The notes under the pieces were generated by a model. That model was not told the DNA's origin. It saw only the letters and a program-made list of their open reading frames with translations, and made no database searches. A program made the position numbers and the translations under genes. Shown one piece after another: positions 42,601 through 50,357 of a DNA stretch of 64,000 nt (within the stretch, counting starts at the first letter, position 1; each line of letters starts with the position of its first letter). The stretch comes from Streptomyces sp. Its GTDB lineage: Bacteria > Actinomycetota > Actinomycetes > Streptomycetales > Streptomycetaceae. Location of the stretch: contig JABFVM010000276.1 in assembly GCA_013362785.1 (NCBI GenBank), positions 23,912 through 87,911 on the forward strand, in the 5' to 3' direction.

Positions 42601-43991
42601 AGCGGGATCTCCTCGCGGGCATGGGCTGCCGATTCGGGCAGGGTTTCCTGTTCGCGCGGCCGATGACGGTGGAGCAGAGCAGGCACGTGCTGCGCGACGA
42701 CGGGAGCCGCTTCGCGCCGGGCTCCGGCGTGGCGACACGGCCGTCCGGCCACCGGAACCTGCCGATGCGCAGCAGGCGGGAGGCGCGCTGGGTGGACCTC
42801 GACCATCTGCGGCGCACCAGCCCCATGAGCGACGCCGTCCTGGACGAGGTGCGCGGCCGGCACATCCGCAGCCGGGACCACTGGCTGATCGACTTCGCCT
42901 CCTGCAACTACCTCGGTTTCGACTGGGACCCGGAGATCGCCGCCCGGATCGAGCCCGCGGTACGCGAGTGGGGCACGCACCCGAGCTGGTCGCGGCTGCT
43001 GGGCAGCCCGCGGCTGTACCCGGAGATCGAGGAACGGCTCTCGGCGCTGCTGGGCGCCCAGGACACCCTGCTGCTGCCGACACTGACCCTGATCCACGCC
43101 TCGGTGATCCCGGTCCTGGCCGACGAGGGGAACGTCTTCGTCGAGGCGACCGCGCACCGCACGGTGTACGACGGCTGCCTCGTCGCCCGCAGCCAGGGCG
43201 CCAACCTGCGCCGCTTCCACGCCGACCGGCCCGACGAGCTCGATTCGCTGCTGGCGGCGGCGCCGTCCGGGTCGCCCCGGCTGGTCTGCCTGGACGGCGT
43301 CAACAGCATGACCGGCAACATCTGCGACCTGCCCATGCTGGCCGCGGTGTGCCGGGACCGGGACGCCACGCTGTACGTGGACGACGCGCACGGCTTCGGT
43401 GTGCTCGGCGAGCGCGGTCCGGGCGAGTCCTGTCCGTACGGCATGCGCGGCAACGGGCTGGTCCGGCACACCGGCGAGTCCTACGACCGCATCGTCCTGG
43501 TCGCGGGTTTCTCCAAGGCGTACTCCTCGCTGCTGGCCTTCCTCGCGCTGCCCACGGACCTCAAGAACCGGCTGAAGACGGCCGCCGCGCCCTATCTCTA
43601 CTCGGGTCCGTCGCCCACGGCGTCCCTGGCCACGGCACTCGCCGGGCTGGACGTCAACGACCGGCGCGGGGACGCCCTGCGCGCCGACCTGTACCGCAGG
43701 ACGGTCCGGGTCCTGGACCACCTGGACGCCCTGGGAGTCGGCACCCTCAACACCGACCGGCTGCCCATCATCGAGATCCCGCTCGCCGATCCGGCCGACC
43801 TGGACTCGGTCGCGGCGTTCCTGTGGGCGGAGGGCATCTATGTGACGCTGGCCGCCTATCCCCTCGTACCGCGCGACCGGGTGGGTTTCCGCGTCCAGAT
43901 CACGGCGCTCAACTCCGACGAGGACATCGACCGGCTGACCGCCGCGCTGACCCGTCTGTCCGCGCGGTTCCCGCTGCGCCCGAAGAGCTGA
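39624..43991 (+). CDS. Membrane GGDEF-EAL c-di-GMP enzyme fused to an alpha-oxoamine-synthase-like PLP enzyme
   Basis: One uninterrupted frame of 1455 codons if GTG 39624 is used (TTG 39681 after GGGGGAGG and ATG 39702 are alternatives). Order: about ten membrane segments (27-345), a GAF-like segment (about 350-470), PAS (about 480-600), GGDEF with intact GGDEF at 679-683 and an RxxD I-site five residues before it, then EAL with E806-A-L, VNVSARQF, LELTET, DDFGTGFSSL, LKIDKSF and AEGIED all conserved. From about 1050 a complete fold-type I aminotransferase of the 2-amino-3-ketobutyrate-CoA-ligase/serine-palmitoyltransferase type follows: FASCNYLGF, DDAHGFGVLGERGPGE and PLP lysine K1298 (GFSKAYSS). 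No ribosome-binding site or stop separates the halves. The synthase likely condenses an acyl-CoA with an amino acid; product unknown. A methyltransferase gene follows by seven bases. Confidence 0.88.
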   Translation: MDPDHVDGPVSSDGGRRLPLLSAKRLMTAYIGLVAVATIVYMTVPAALAPVWAVIGLAGVAAMLIGTHLHRPAHRWPWWVLAAGLLAFIAGDTYYNVVEAYFDASNPFPSAADACYLACYALFAIGLYGLVRYRWAAHDLPSLLDALIFTAGLALPVWVFLVQPLTEIEGLTWQQRVISIAYPLGDVLVLALLARLLTPGPLTGHNRAVALLVVGTLTLLCFDIAYGILQLNDLWQTGTLVDSGWIVFYTAWGLAALHPSMVELTASVPLRESLLPPPHRILMLAVATFIAPAILLHEGIKEKPHGVPVIAAFSGVLFFLVILRLAGMVVAHRRAVERELALRAAGASLVSAVRNEEVARSCEAAADRLLGPTVRHRTLVLPAERAAGLAPRRAELVTADTLDPDVAAGLSGFTSVLVCPMTPPDRPAGDIPGALLVAGPPGRLAETRSSLEILASHAGLATERVKLRQEIIRRESEAYFRTLVRNASDVILILEDNDTIRYVSPSAASVFGSTDLVGRPLPDLVDPRDRHRAARQLAAVREIGPRATHDHWWVSHPEGRVEVEVRCSDFRDERTVAGLVVTLRDVTEQRRLEHELTERAFHDSLTGLPNRTLLLERIERALLRSRRESSLTSLLFIDLDDFKLVNDTLGHSAGDHLLRDVGTRLSQNLRRTDTAARLGGDEFAVLMEDAREPLDAELLAAQVIQTLSRPFVLGEESVTVSASVGVATARDSTDADELLGHADLALYAAKAAGKRQWRRFQPMLHTRMIERHDLQSRLAQAVAGKEFALRYQPVVDITAGEVVGFEALIRWPRAPHRPVTPEQFISLAEETGHIAVLGSWVLENAVHDIAGLQRLQRPEGPPYVSVNVSARQFRDSGFVDQVGQALRTPGLAPGSLQLELTETVLLRRDAQIQAVLHALKDLGVHIAVDDFGTGFSSLRYLRDFPIDVLKIDKSFIDDITRDSQQVALVEGIVRIAETLGLQVIAEGIEDPAQRDLLAGMGCRFGQGFLFARPMTVEQSRHVLRDDGSRFAPGSGVATRPSGHRNLPMRSRREARWVDLDHLRRTSPMSDAVLDEVRGRHIRSRDHWLIDFASCNYLGFDWDPEIAARIEPAVREWGTHPSWSRLLGSPRLYPEIEERLSALLGAQDTLLLPTLTLIHASVIPVLADEGNVFVEATAHRTVYDGCLVARSQGANLRRFHADRPDELDSLLAAAPSGSPRLVCLDGVNSMTGNICDLPMLAAVCRDRDATLYVDDAHGFGVLGERGPGESCPYGMRGNGLVRHTGESYDRIVLVAGFSKAYSSLLAFLALPTDLKNRLKTAAAPYLYSGPSPTASLATALAGLDVNDRRGDALRADLYRRTVRVLDHLDALGVGTLNTDRLPIIEIPLADPADLDSVAAFLWAEGIYVTLAAYPLVPRDRVGFRVQITALNSDEDIDRLTAALTRLSARFPLRPKS

Positions 43992-43998
43992 GCCCGCG

Positions 43999-44727
43999 AT
44001 GATCACACACAACGACGACGTGGACTGGGACAACTGGCCGGTGGCGGACTATCTCGCGGAGAACTACCGCGAGGTGCACCCCTCCGACGCGGCGGTCATC
44101 ACCCACCACTCGGCGTTCTACCGCCGTCTCCCACCGGGCTCGCTGGGCTGCTCGGTGGAGTTCGGGGCGGGCCCCAACCTGTATCCGCTCATCCTCGCGG
44201 CCGGGGCCAGCCGCCGGGTCGACGCGGTGGAGGCGGGCGCCGGCAACGTCGCCTATCTGGAGCGGCAGCTCCTGGTCGAGCCCGACGCGAGCTGGCTGCC
44301 GTTCCACGCGCTGTGCCGTCGGCTCAACCCCGACCTGCCCGCCACCCTGGCCGGGGCGCTGGCGCGGGTACGCGTCGTGCACGGTGACGTCCGCGAGCTC
44401 CCGCCGGGCGGCTACGACCTGGCGTCGATGCACTTCGTCGCCGAGGGCGCCACCGAGGACTACGCCGAGTTCGCCGAGTTCTGCCGGGCGTTCGTACGGT
44501 GTGTGGCGCCGGGCGGGTACCTGGTGGCGGCCTTCATGGAGAACATGCCGACCTACCGCATCGGCCCCGCCTCACGCTGGCCGGGCTGCCCGGTGAATCC
44601 GGACCTCGTCACGGCGGTGTTCGCCCCGCTGACCAGCAAGCTGGAGGTCACCCGTATCGACACCGACCCGACGCTGCCGGACTACGGGGACTCCGGGATG
44701 GTGCTGCTGGCGGGGCGCACGCGCTAG
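43999..44727 (+). CDS. SAM-dependent methyltransferase, NNMT/PNMT/TEMT family
   Basis: A 242-residue methyltransferase. The SAM site is CSVEFGAGPNLYPLILAAGA with acidic VDAVEAGAGN after it and the second motif LASMHFVAEGATEDYAEF, the order seen in nicotinamide/phenylethanolamine N-methyltransferases and thioether S-methyltransferases. It begins seven bases after the stop of the GGDEF-EAL-synthase gene and has no own promoter space, so it should act on the product of that synthase, for example by N-methylating an amino-ketone; this is inference. The last bases overlap the convergent GNAT gene by four. Confidence 0.85.
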   Translation: MITHNDDVDWDNWPVADYLAENYREVHPSDAAVITHHSAFYRRLPPGSLGCSVEFGAGPNLYPLILAAGASRRVDAVEAGAGNVAYLERQLLVEPDASWLPFHALCRRLNPDLPATLAGALARVRVVHGDVRELPPGGYDLASMHFVAEGATEDYAEFAEFCRAFVRCVAPGGYLVAAFMENMPTYRIGPASRWPGCPVNPDLVTAVFAPLTSKLEVTRIDTDPTLPDYGDSGMVLLAGRTR

Positions 44728-45575
44728 CCGAGTTCCAGGGAGGTGACGCCGAAGACGCGCTCCTGGGCGTACGGCCGTACGGGGCCCGTGTACATGCGGG
44801 CCGTTTCGAAGGAGGGGGTGAACCCGGCCTCCTCGGCGAGGGCGACGGCCGCCGCGTTGGTCTCGGGCACGTCGATGGCGACCTCCCGGCCGGCCGCCTT
44901 CGCGGTCAGGGCCGCGAACAGGGCCCGTGCGTCCTCGGCGGTGTCGGCGAAGAGCGGGCCGATGCGCGGGCAGTCCTGGCCGGGGCGGATCACGCCGTAG
45001 CCGGTGACGCGGTCCCCGCTGCGACGGACGACGGCGTGGTGTCCGGGGCCGGTGAGCCAGTGGGCGAGGAGGCGGGGGCGGTCGGCGGGGGTGCAGGTGC
45101 CGTCGTACGCGGTGATGTCGTCGAGGTCCTCGGGCCGTACGACCCGGACGTCCGGTGCGTCGGAGGCCGGTGCGGTGCCGGTGAACCGGAAGGTGCGGTG
45201 CGCGAACTCGAAGCCGGAGCGGCGGTAGTTGTCCTGCTGGGCGACGACCCCGTCGAGGCCGACGGTGCGGTTCTCGGCGTGCGCCAGCGCGGTCTTCCAG
45301 GTGGTGAGGCCGTAGCCACGGCCGCGTACGTCGGGGCGGACCAGGTACCAGCCCAGGAAGGCGTAGTCGGAGCCGTAGTTGACGACGGAGATCGCCGAGA
45401 CGGGCTCGCCGTCGATCCGGCCGATGAAGAAGCCCTCCGGGTCCTGCGCGAAGAAGGCCGCGCTGTCCGCGACTCCCGGGTTCCAGCCCTCCTCGACGGC
45501 CCAGCCGCGGACGACCGGCCAGTCGTCGAGGCCGGCCTGGGTGATGACGAGGTCTTCGGGGGCCGGAGAGGCCAT
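44724..45575 (-). CDS. Tandem GNAT N-acetyltransferase
   Basis: A 283-residue protein with an N-terminal GNAT domain (VRPDVRGRGYGLTTWKTAL is the acetyl-CoA loop) and a C-terminal second GNAT-like half (about 150-283; GYGVIRPGQDCPRIGPLFAD, EAGFTPSFETARMYTGP), the arrangement of YitI/DUF-type GNATs. Substrate unknown. ATG 45575. It converges on the methyltransferase with a 4-base overlap. Confidence 0.85.
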   Translation of the reverse strand: MASPAPEDLVITQAGLDDWPVVRGWAVEEGWNPGVADSAAFFAQDPEGFFIGRIDGEPVSAISVVNYGSDYAFLGWYLVRPDVRGRGYGLTTWKTALAHAENRTVGLDGVVAQQDNYRRSGFEFAHRTFRFTGTAPASDAPDVRVVRPEDLDDITAYDGTCTPADRPRLLAHWLTGPGHHAVVRRSGDRVTGYGVIRPGQDCPRIGPLFADTAEDARALFAALTAKAAGREVAIDVPETNAAAVALAEEAGFTPSFETARMYTGPVRPYAQERVFGVTSLELG

Positions 45576-45722
45576 GGGTGCGCTCCATTCCGTGGGGGAT
45601 CCGCGTGCACATGGTGATCGACCGTGCACCCAGCATCCTTTCGGATCATGCGGGAGGGCGTCACGGCATGATCAAGCCGTTGCCGCACAAGGGGGAACGA
45701 CCGGACGGGTGTGCGCATGACG

Positions 45723-45752
45723 AAGGCCCCACCGTCCGCCCGGTGGGGCCTT
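45723..45752 (-). terminator. Terminator downstream of the chaplin gene
   Basis: Perfect 12-bp stem (45723-45734 with 45741-45752) and 6-base loop, 26 bases beyond the chaplin stop on the minus strand. It insulates the GNAT gene downstream. Confidence 0.8.
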
Positions 45753-45777
45753 GCCTGCCGCGCGTGCGAGGCGCGGA

Positions 45778-46419
45778 TCAGCTCACCGCCCGGGGGCGGA
45801 AGCGCCGGTACAGGACGGCGCCGCCCAGCACGAGCACCGCGCCGCCCGCCGCGGCCGCGGCGAGGGTCTCGTCCGACCCCGTCTCGGCGAGGGCGCCCCT
45901 CGGGCCGTGCGGGACGAACGCGGGCGGCTCCGCCTTCGGCCGCGGGTGGTGCGCCCTCGGCTTGGGCGCCGGCTTGGTGCTGGGGGTCGGTCCGTCGCCG
46001 TTCACCGACTCGTTGCCGGTCGCCGCGTTGCCGACGCCGACCACGTTCACGGAGTTGCCGCTGACGTTCACCGGGAGGTGCACGGGGAGCTGGACGGTGT
46101 TGCCGGACGCGACACCCGGCGAATCCTTTCCGCTTCCCTCGGCCACGGCCCCGCCGCGTGCGGAGCTCTTCTTTCCGCCGCCGTCCTGGTTGGTGCACTT
46201 GTTGCCCATGGCGGGGTTGAGCAGCCCCACCACGTTCACGGTGTTCCCGCACACGTTCACCGGGACGTGCACCGGGAGCTGGACGGTGTTGCCGGACAGC
46301 AGTCCCGGGGAGTCGGCCGCGGCACCGTGGGCCGCGGAGTCGGCGAACGCCGGAACCGTCACAGCCATCGCGCCGGTGGCGGCGAAGGCGATCACACCGT
46401 TTCGGGTAACCCGTTTCAT
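45778..46419 (-). CDS. chpB: Long chaplin with two chaplin domains and LAxTG sortase signal
   Basis: A 213-residue surface protein: signal peptide (1-26), chaplin domain 1 (about 36-78; SGNTVQLPVHVPVNVCGNTV, with Cys57 and Cys75), spacer, chaplin domain 2 (about 99-141; SGNTVQLPVHLPVNVSGNSV) in which both cysteines are Ser (120, 138), a Pro/Lys linker, then L177-A-E-T-G181 with a membrane helix and Arg-rich tail. That is the class E sortase signal anchoring long chaplins ChpA-C to the wall. Chaplins coat aerial hyphae and spores as amyloid fibres. The symbol is provisional, based on remembered gene order near nsdB. Confidence 0.9.
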   Translation of the reverse strand: MKRVTRNGVIAFAATGAMAVTVPAFADSAAHGAAADSPGLLSGNTVQLPVHVPVNVCGNTVNVVGLLNPAMGNKCTNQDGGGKKSSARGGAVAEGSGKDSPGVASGNTVQLPVHLPVNVSGNSVNVVGVGNAATGNESVNGDGPTPSTKPAPKPRAHHPRPKAEPPAFVPHGPRGALAETGSDETLAAAAAGGAVLVLGGAVLYRRFRPRAVS

Positions 46420-46499
46420 AGGTTCCCTGCCTTCCAGACATGGTCTCGGGCACTCGCCCGCATCGGATAAAACGCAGACGAACCATTCGAGTTATGGCT

Positions 46500-46507
46500 T
46501 ATCGGCC
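46500..46507 (-). promoter_or_regulatory. Possible sigma-WhiG-like -10 element upstream of the chaplin gene
   Basis: On the minus strand the sequence GCCGATAA, identical to the classic WhiG -10 consensus, lies 81 bases before the chaplin ATG. The matching TAAA at -35 is missing at 15-16 bases, so it may be coincidental. Confidence 0.3.
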
Positions 46508-46689
46508 TTTCACCCCATCGAGTGGCACGCTTGTCGAACTAGTGGCAAAAACGCCCGATAGGAACGCAAGGGGCGCAGAGTACGGCCGTCCGGGCGGCCC
46601 CGCACGCCCGGAGGCGGTCGTTCCGGGGCCCGCTTATCGTGATCGAGGACGCCGTTTCCCGGTCCGCGACGGGCGTCCTGGAGGCATTC

Positions 46690-48270
46690 ATGCCGGCAAA
46701 GCTGTCAACGCGGCCCATGCTGCGCCGCTGCGCCGTCGCCGGTGCGGCCGGGATCGTCCTGCTCGGTACGGGACTGCCTGGGGCCATGGACGACGACAAG
46801 CCCGACCTCGACCGCTTCTACCGGCAGCAGGTCGACTGGGCGAAGTGTCCCGGCGAGGGACTGCCGAAGGACATGCAGTGCGGCAAGGTCACCGTCCCCC
46901 TCGACTACGCCCACCCGAAGGCGGGCACCCTCGATCTGGCGCTCGCCCGCTACCGGGCCACCGGCGAGAAGCGGGGCTCGGTGCTGCTGAACTTCGGCGG
47001 CCCCGGCGGTGCCGGCACCCCTGAATTCGCCTCCGGCGGCAAGGAGTTCATGGAGCTGACGGACGGCTACGACATCGTGACGTTCGATCCGCGCGGCGTC
47101 GGCAGGTCCTCGCCGGTCAGCTGCGGGGACCGCGAGGAGAACATCGGTGTGGCGGACAACGGCACTGAGGTCGACCGCCATCCGCAGACCGTGCTCAAGC
47201 AGTTGCGGCGGGCGGCCGCCGCCTGCGCCCGGCACTCCGGCCCCGTGCTCCCCCACATAGGCACGGTCAACGCCTCGCGCGACATGGACGTGATGCGCGC
47301 GGCCCTCGGCGACAAGAAGCTCAACTACCTGGGCTTCTCCTACGGCACGCGGCTCGGCGCGGTGTACGCCGCCCAGTTCCCCGAGAAGGTCGGCCGGATG
47401 GTGCTCGACGGCGTGGACACGCTGACCGAACCGCTGACCGAGCAGGGCGTGGCGGGCGCCCAGGGCCAGCAGAAGGCGCTGGACGACTTCGTCAACTGGT
47501 GTGTGAAGGACATCGCCTGTCCGTTCGGGCAGGACGCGCGCGAGGCCCGCAAGCAGGTCGTACGGCTCGTCGAGTCGCTGGACGAGAACCCGGTGCCGTC
47601 GGCCTTCGGTGAGCCGTTCACCGGGCAGGACCTGGTCGGCGCGATCGGCCACGCGCTCTACAGCGAGGAGTTGTGGCCCTCCCTGGAACGGGGGCTCGCC
47701 TCGCTGATCGAGGACGGCGACACGCACACCATCGAGTCCTTCGCCGGCCGGGCCGCGCCCACGGGCCGGGAGGAGAGCGGCGACCCCGACGGCGGTCTGG
47801 TGGACGCCGAGGACATCCCCCTCGACAACGTTCCGGCCGCGCTGATGGCGATCAACTGCGCGGACGACCCCGACCGCCCCACCGCCGGGCAGATCGTCCG
47901 CGACCTCGACCGGCTGCGCGCCCAGTACGAGCAGGCGTCACCGGTCTTCGGGCTCTACCGGCTCACCGAGGTGCTGATGTGCTACGGCCGCCCCAGGGGC
48001 ACGGAGTTCATCCGCGACGAGGTGAAGGACGTGGACACCCCGAAGGTGCTCCTCGTGGGCACCCGGGGCGACCCGGCGACGCCGTACCGCTGGACCGAGG
48101 AGACGGCCCGGCGACTCGGCTCCTCGGCCGTGGTCCTGGACAACAAGGGCGGCGGCCACACCGGATACGGCTCCTCCAAGTGCGTCCACAACAAGGTCGA
48201 CGCCTTTCTGCTGTACGGCACGCTGCCGCCCGACGGAAGTTCCTGCGGGGTTGAGGAGGACAGGGAGTAG
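46690..48270 (+). CDS. Secreted alpha/beta hydrolase, tripeptidyl aminopeptidase-like (SlpD/Tap type)
   Basis: A 526-residue exported serine peptidase. A signal peptide (1-31; AVAGAAGIVLLGTGLPGA) precedes an alpha/beta-hydrolase fold with oxyanion NFGGPGGAGT, nucleophile elbow LGFSYGTRLG, acid in VLLVGTRGDPATPY and histidine in GGGHTGYG, followed by the family's C-terminal TAP domain. Such enzymes release tripeptides from protein N termini during mycelial turnover. There is no lipobox. ATG 46690 follows GGAGG five bases upstream. Confidence 0.88.
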   Translation: MPAKLSTRPMLRRCAVAGAAGIVLLGTGLPGAMDDDKPDLDRFYRQQVDWAKCPGEGLPKDMQCGKVTVPLDYAHPKAGTLDLALARYRATGEKRGSVLLNFGGPGGAGTPEFASGGKEFMELTDGYDIVTFDPRGVGRSSPVSCGDREENIGVADNGTEVDRHPQTVLKQLRRAAAACARHSGPVLPHIGTVNASRDMDVMRAALGDKKLNYLGFSYGTRLGAVYAAQFPEKVGRMVLDGVDTLTEPLTEQGVAGAQGQQKALDDFVNWCVKDIACPFGQDAREARKQVVRLVESLDENPVPSAFGEPFTGQDLVGAIGHALYSEELWPSLERGLASLIEDGDTHTIESFAGRAAPTGREESGDPDGGLVDAEDIPLDNVPAALMAINCADDPDRPTAGQIVRDLDRLRAQYEQASPVFGLYRLTEVLMCYGRPRGTEFIRDEVKDVDTPKVLLVGTRGDPATPYRWTEETARRLGSSAVVLDNKGGGHTGYGSSKCVHNKVDAFLLYGTLPPDGSSCGVEEDRE

Positions 48271-48334
48271 GGCCGTGGCGATGCTCGGGATTGCCCCTAA
48301 TGCCCGATCGGCGAATCGGTCCTATCGTGCTGTT

Positions 48335-49432
48335 ATGGAGCACGCACTCAGTCCCACGACCCTCGCCGAGCTGCGGCGCCCGCGCCCTTATCCGGCCGTG
48401 TCCGTGCTGACGCCCACGCATCGCCGAGAGCCCTATCGCACCCAGGACCAGGTCCGGCTGCGCAATGTCGTGGCCACGGCCAAGAAGCAGCTGGAGGCCG
48501 ATCCGTCGGTCACCCGCGAGCGGCGGACGGACGTCGGGCGACAGCTCGACCAGGCCCTCGCCGAGGTCGATCTCACCTACGCCGAGGACGGTCTGGTGAT
48601 CTTCGCCGCTCCGGGTGAGCACCAGGTCTGGTCCCTCCCCCGCACGGTGCCCGAGCGCGTGGTGCTCTCGGACACCTTCCTGACCCGCAACCTCGTCTCC
48701 GCGCACGCCGCCGAGCGGCCGTACTGGGTGCTCGCGGTCTCCGCCGACCGCGTCACCCTGTGGAACGGCAGCCTGGACCGCATCACCGAGGCCCGCACCG
48801 GCGGCTTCCCGCTGACCCGGCGCGTGGAGAACTTCGACGCCGAGCGCCGGGAGCAGATCGGGGACGACCCGAGCACGTTCCGCGACGAGGGCACCCGGCA
48901 CTTCCTCAAGGACGCGGACTCCGCCATGACGACGGTCCTGCGGGGCAGTCCGCGGACGCTGTACGTCACCGGCGAGCAGGCCGCGCTGTCCCTGCTGGAC
49001 GAGATCGGCGGCGTCACCAAGGAGGCGCTGCACATCCCGCACGGCGGGCTCGCCCACGGCACCCATCAGGCGGTGTGGCAGGCGATCCGGCCGGTGATCA
49101 CCGCCGAGGCCCGCAGGAACACCGACGCGGTCACCCGGGAACTCGAAACCGCCCTCGGCCGCAAGGCGTTCGCCGCCGGCGTCGACGAGGTCTGGCGCAG
49201 CGCCCGGGAGGGCCGGGTACGGCTGCTGGCCGTCGAGGAGAACTACCGCGCGACGGTGCGCGGCGAGGGCGGCGACCATCTGATCCCGGCCGTGAGCGGC
49301 GACCTCGACGCCCGCGAGGACATCGTGGACGAGATCGTCGAGCAGTGCCTGGAGACCGGCGCCGAGGTCCGCTTCGTCCCGGACGGCACGCTGGCCGACG
49401 CCCGCGGGATCGCGGGGGTACTGCGCTACTGA
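48335..49432 (+). CDS. baeRF family 3-like protein (archaeo-eukaryotic release-factor fold)
   Basis: A 365-residue protein resembling bacterial eRF1-like family 3: an N-terminal PYPAVSVLTPTHRREPYRTQ segment, a central PYWVLAVSADRVTLWNGSLD, a VTGEQAALSLLDEI helix and a C-terminal EIVEQCLETGAEVRFVPDGT region, as in release-factor domains 2/3 of archaea. No GGQ motif is seen, so peptide release from the ribosome is uncertain; a role in stalled-ribosome rescue is proposed for relatives. ATG 48335 has no clear Shine-Dalgarno sequence. It is followed by a hairpin and the convergent SsgA-like gene. Confidence 0.65.
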   Translation: MEHALSPTTLAELRRPRPYPAVSVLTPTHRREPYRTQDQVRLRNVVATAKKQLEADPSVTRERRTDVGRQLDQALAEVDLTYAEDGLVIFAAPGEHQVWSLPRTVPERVVLSDTFLTRNLVSAHAAERPYWVLAVSADRVTLWNGSLDRITEARTGGFPLTRRVENFDAERREQIGDDPSTFRDEGTRHFLKDADSAMTTVLRGSPRTLYVTGEQAALSLLDEIGGVTKEALHIPHGGLAHGTHQAVWQAIRPVITAEARRNTDAVTRELETALGRKAFAAGVDEVWRSAREGRVRLLAVEENYRATVRGEGGDHLIPAVSGDLDAREDIVDEIVEQCLETGAEVRFVPDGTLADARGIAGVLRY

Positions 49433-49442
49433 CACCGCGGCG

Positions 49443-49481
49443 ACGAGGAGGCACAGCGGCGTCGTCCGGTCGCCTCCTCGT
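49443..49481. terminator. Hairpin between convergent baeRF-like and SsgA-like genes
   Basis: Perfect 10-bp arms at 49443-49452 and 49472-49481 with a 19-base loop, starting 11 bases after the baeRF-like stop. It is likely a bidirectional terminator. Confidence 0.55.
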
Positions 49482-49513
49482 ACGGTCGGCCGCTGTCCGG
49501 CGGCCGGCCGTCC

Positions 49514-49927
49514 TCACACGCTGCCGAAGAGCGCGCTCAGACCGCGTTCCACGACCGCCCCGAGGTCCTCCTCACCGGGCGGGACCGCCGCGTAGGTGCG
49601 CAGCAGGAAGCGGTGCAGCACGGAGGTGTCGAACTGGAGCAGCGCCATGCCGTAGGGCGAGTGCAGCTCCACGACCGTGCGCTCGGGCCCGCACGGCCAG
49701 ATGTGCACATCCCCGTCCCCGGCCGACCCGCGCAGCCCCGCCTCCAGCAGACAGCGGGCGAAGGTCCAGGTGGCCCCCTGCCCGTCGAGGGAGACCTCGC
49801 CCGGGAAGTCGAGGTGCACCGCCAGCGGGTCCGTGGAGGCGTACCGCAGCTTCGCGGGAACGGTGAGTTCGCGCTCCTCGCCGGTGATCAGACGGGCGGG
49901 TGCGGGCTGTTCGAGGGCGATGTCCAT
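49514..49927 (-). CDS. SsgA-like sporulation/cell-division regulator (SALP)
   Basis: A 137-residue member of the SsgA-like family, which is found only in morphologically complex actinomycetes and controls septum site choice, spore-wall building and spore separation. Typical are ELTVPAKLRYASTDPLAVHL, WTFARCLLEAGLRG, DVHIWPC and LLQFDTSVLHRFLLRTY. No DNA-binding or membrane segment. Which SALP (SsgC-G) it is cannot be decided. ATG 49927 with GGGG upstream. Its position between chaplin and nsdB-type genes fits a developmental block. Confidence 0.87.
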   Translation of the reverse strand: MDIALEQPAPARLITGEERELTVPAKLRYASTDPLAVHLDFPGEVSLDGQGATWTFARCLLEAGLRGSAGDGDVHIWPCGPERTVVELHSPYGMALLQFDTSVLHRFLLRTYAAVPPGEEDLGAVVERGLSALFGSV

Positions 49928-50357
49928 GGGCGGTCTCCCCTGAGGGTCGGAGGTCGGACGCTTTTGCCGCTGTGCTGTTACGACCCCTCAGGTGCCCTTC
50001 GCATTACGCCGAAGCGGTCCCCATTTATGTGAACTGCGTCACTCCCCGGGAGCGCAACCGTCCAGCGGACGGCGACGGCCGCTCCACCCCTGGAACATCC
50101 GACCGTCGAACACACGAATGAGCGCCGCACAATCGCCCCGCCGGACCATCAAATCGCGTACGCCGCCTACGACTTGACCCCACCGGCGACGTACAGCATT
50201 CGCATGGCACGAGCCCTCCATGGAGACTCTGGCATATGCCGGACGCACCACCGTATCGGGTGTTGCCAAATCCCTTACAGGGCGTCGCGGGCTGTGCCAC
50301 AGTCGTAACCGGTCCTTCCGTCAGCCTTGGTCGTACCGTCCCGCATCGGAGTGCGTC
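49928..50357. promoter_or_regulatory. 430-bp divergent intergenic region
   Basis: No gene is supported. It separates the SsgA-like gene (minus) from the PP2C gene (plus). Two AT-rich stretches (around 50018-50032 and 50255-50280) may hold promoters, and GGCATATGCC at 50231-50240 is a perfect 10-bp palindrome 118 bases before the PP2C start. An open frame from 50220 into the PP2C gene has no ribosome-binding site and is not used. Confidence 0.45.

Noticed and set aside
39612..44033. A 1473-codon open frame antisense to the GGDEF-EAL-synthase gene
   Set aside because: High-GC coding sequence regularly leaves long stop-free antisense frames. The translation is Arg/Gly/Asp-rich with no domain, while the plus strand has complete motif sets.
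50220..50357. Longer N terminus for the PP2C phosphatase starting at 50220
   Set aside because: No ribosome-binding site, and the added residues (METLAYAGRTTVSGV...) look non-coding; ATG 50358 has CGGAG at good spacing.
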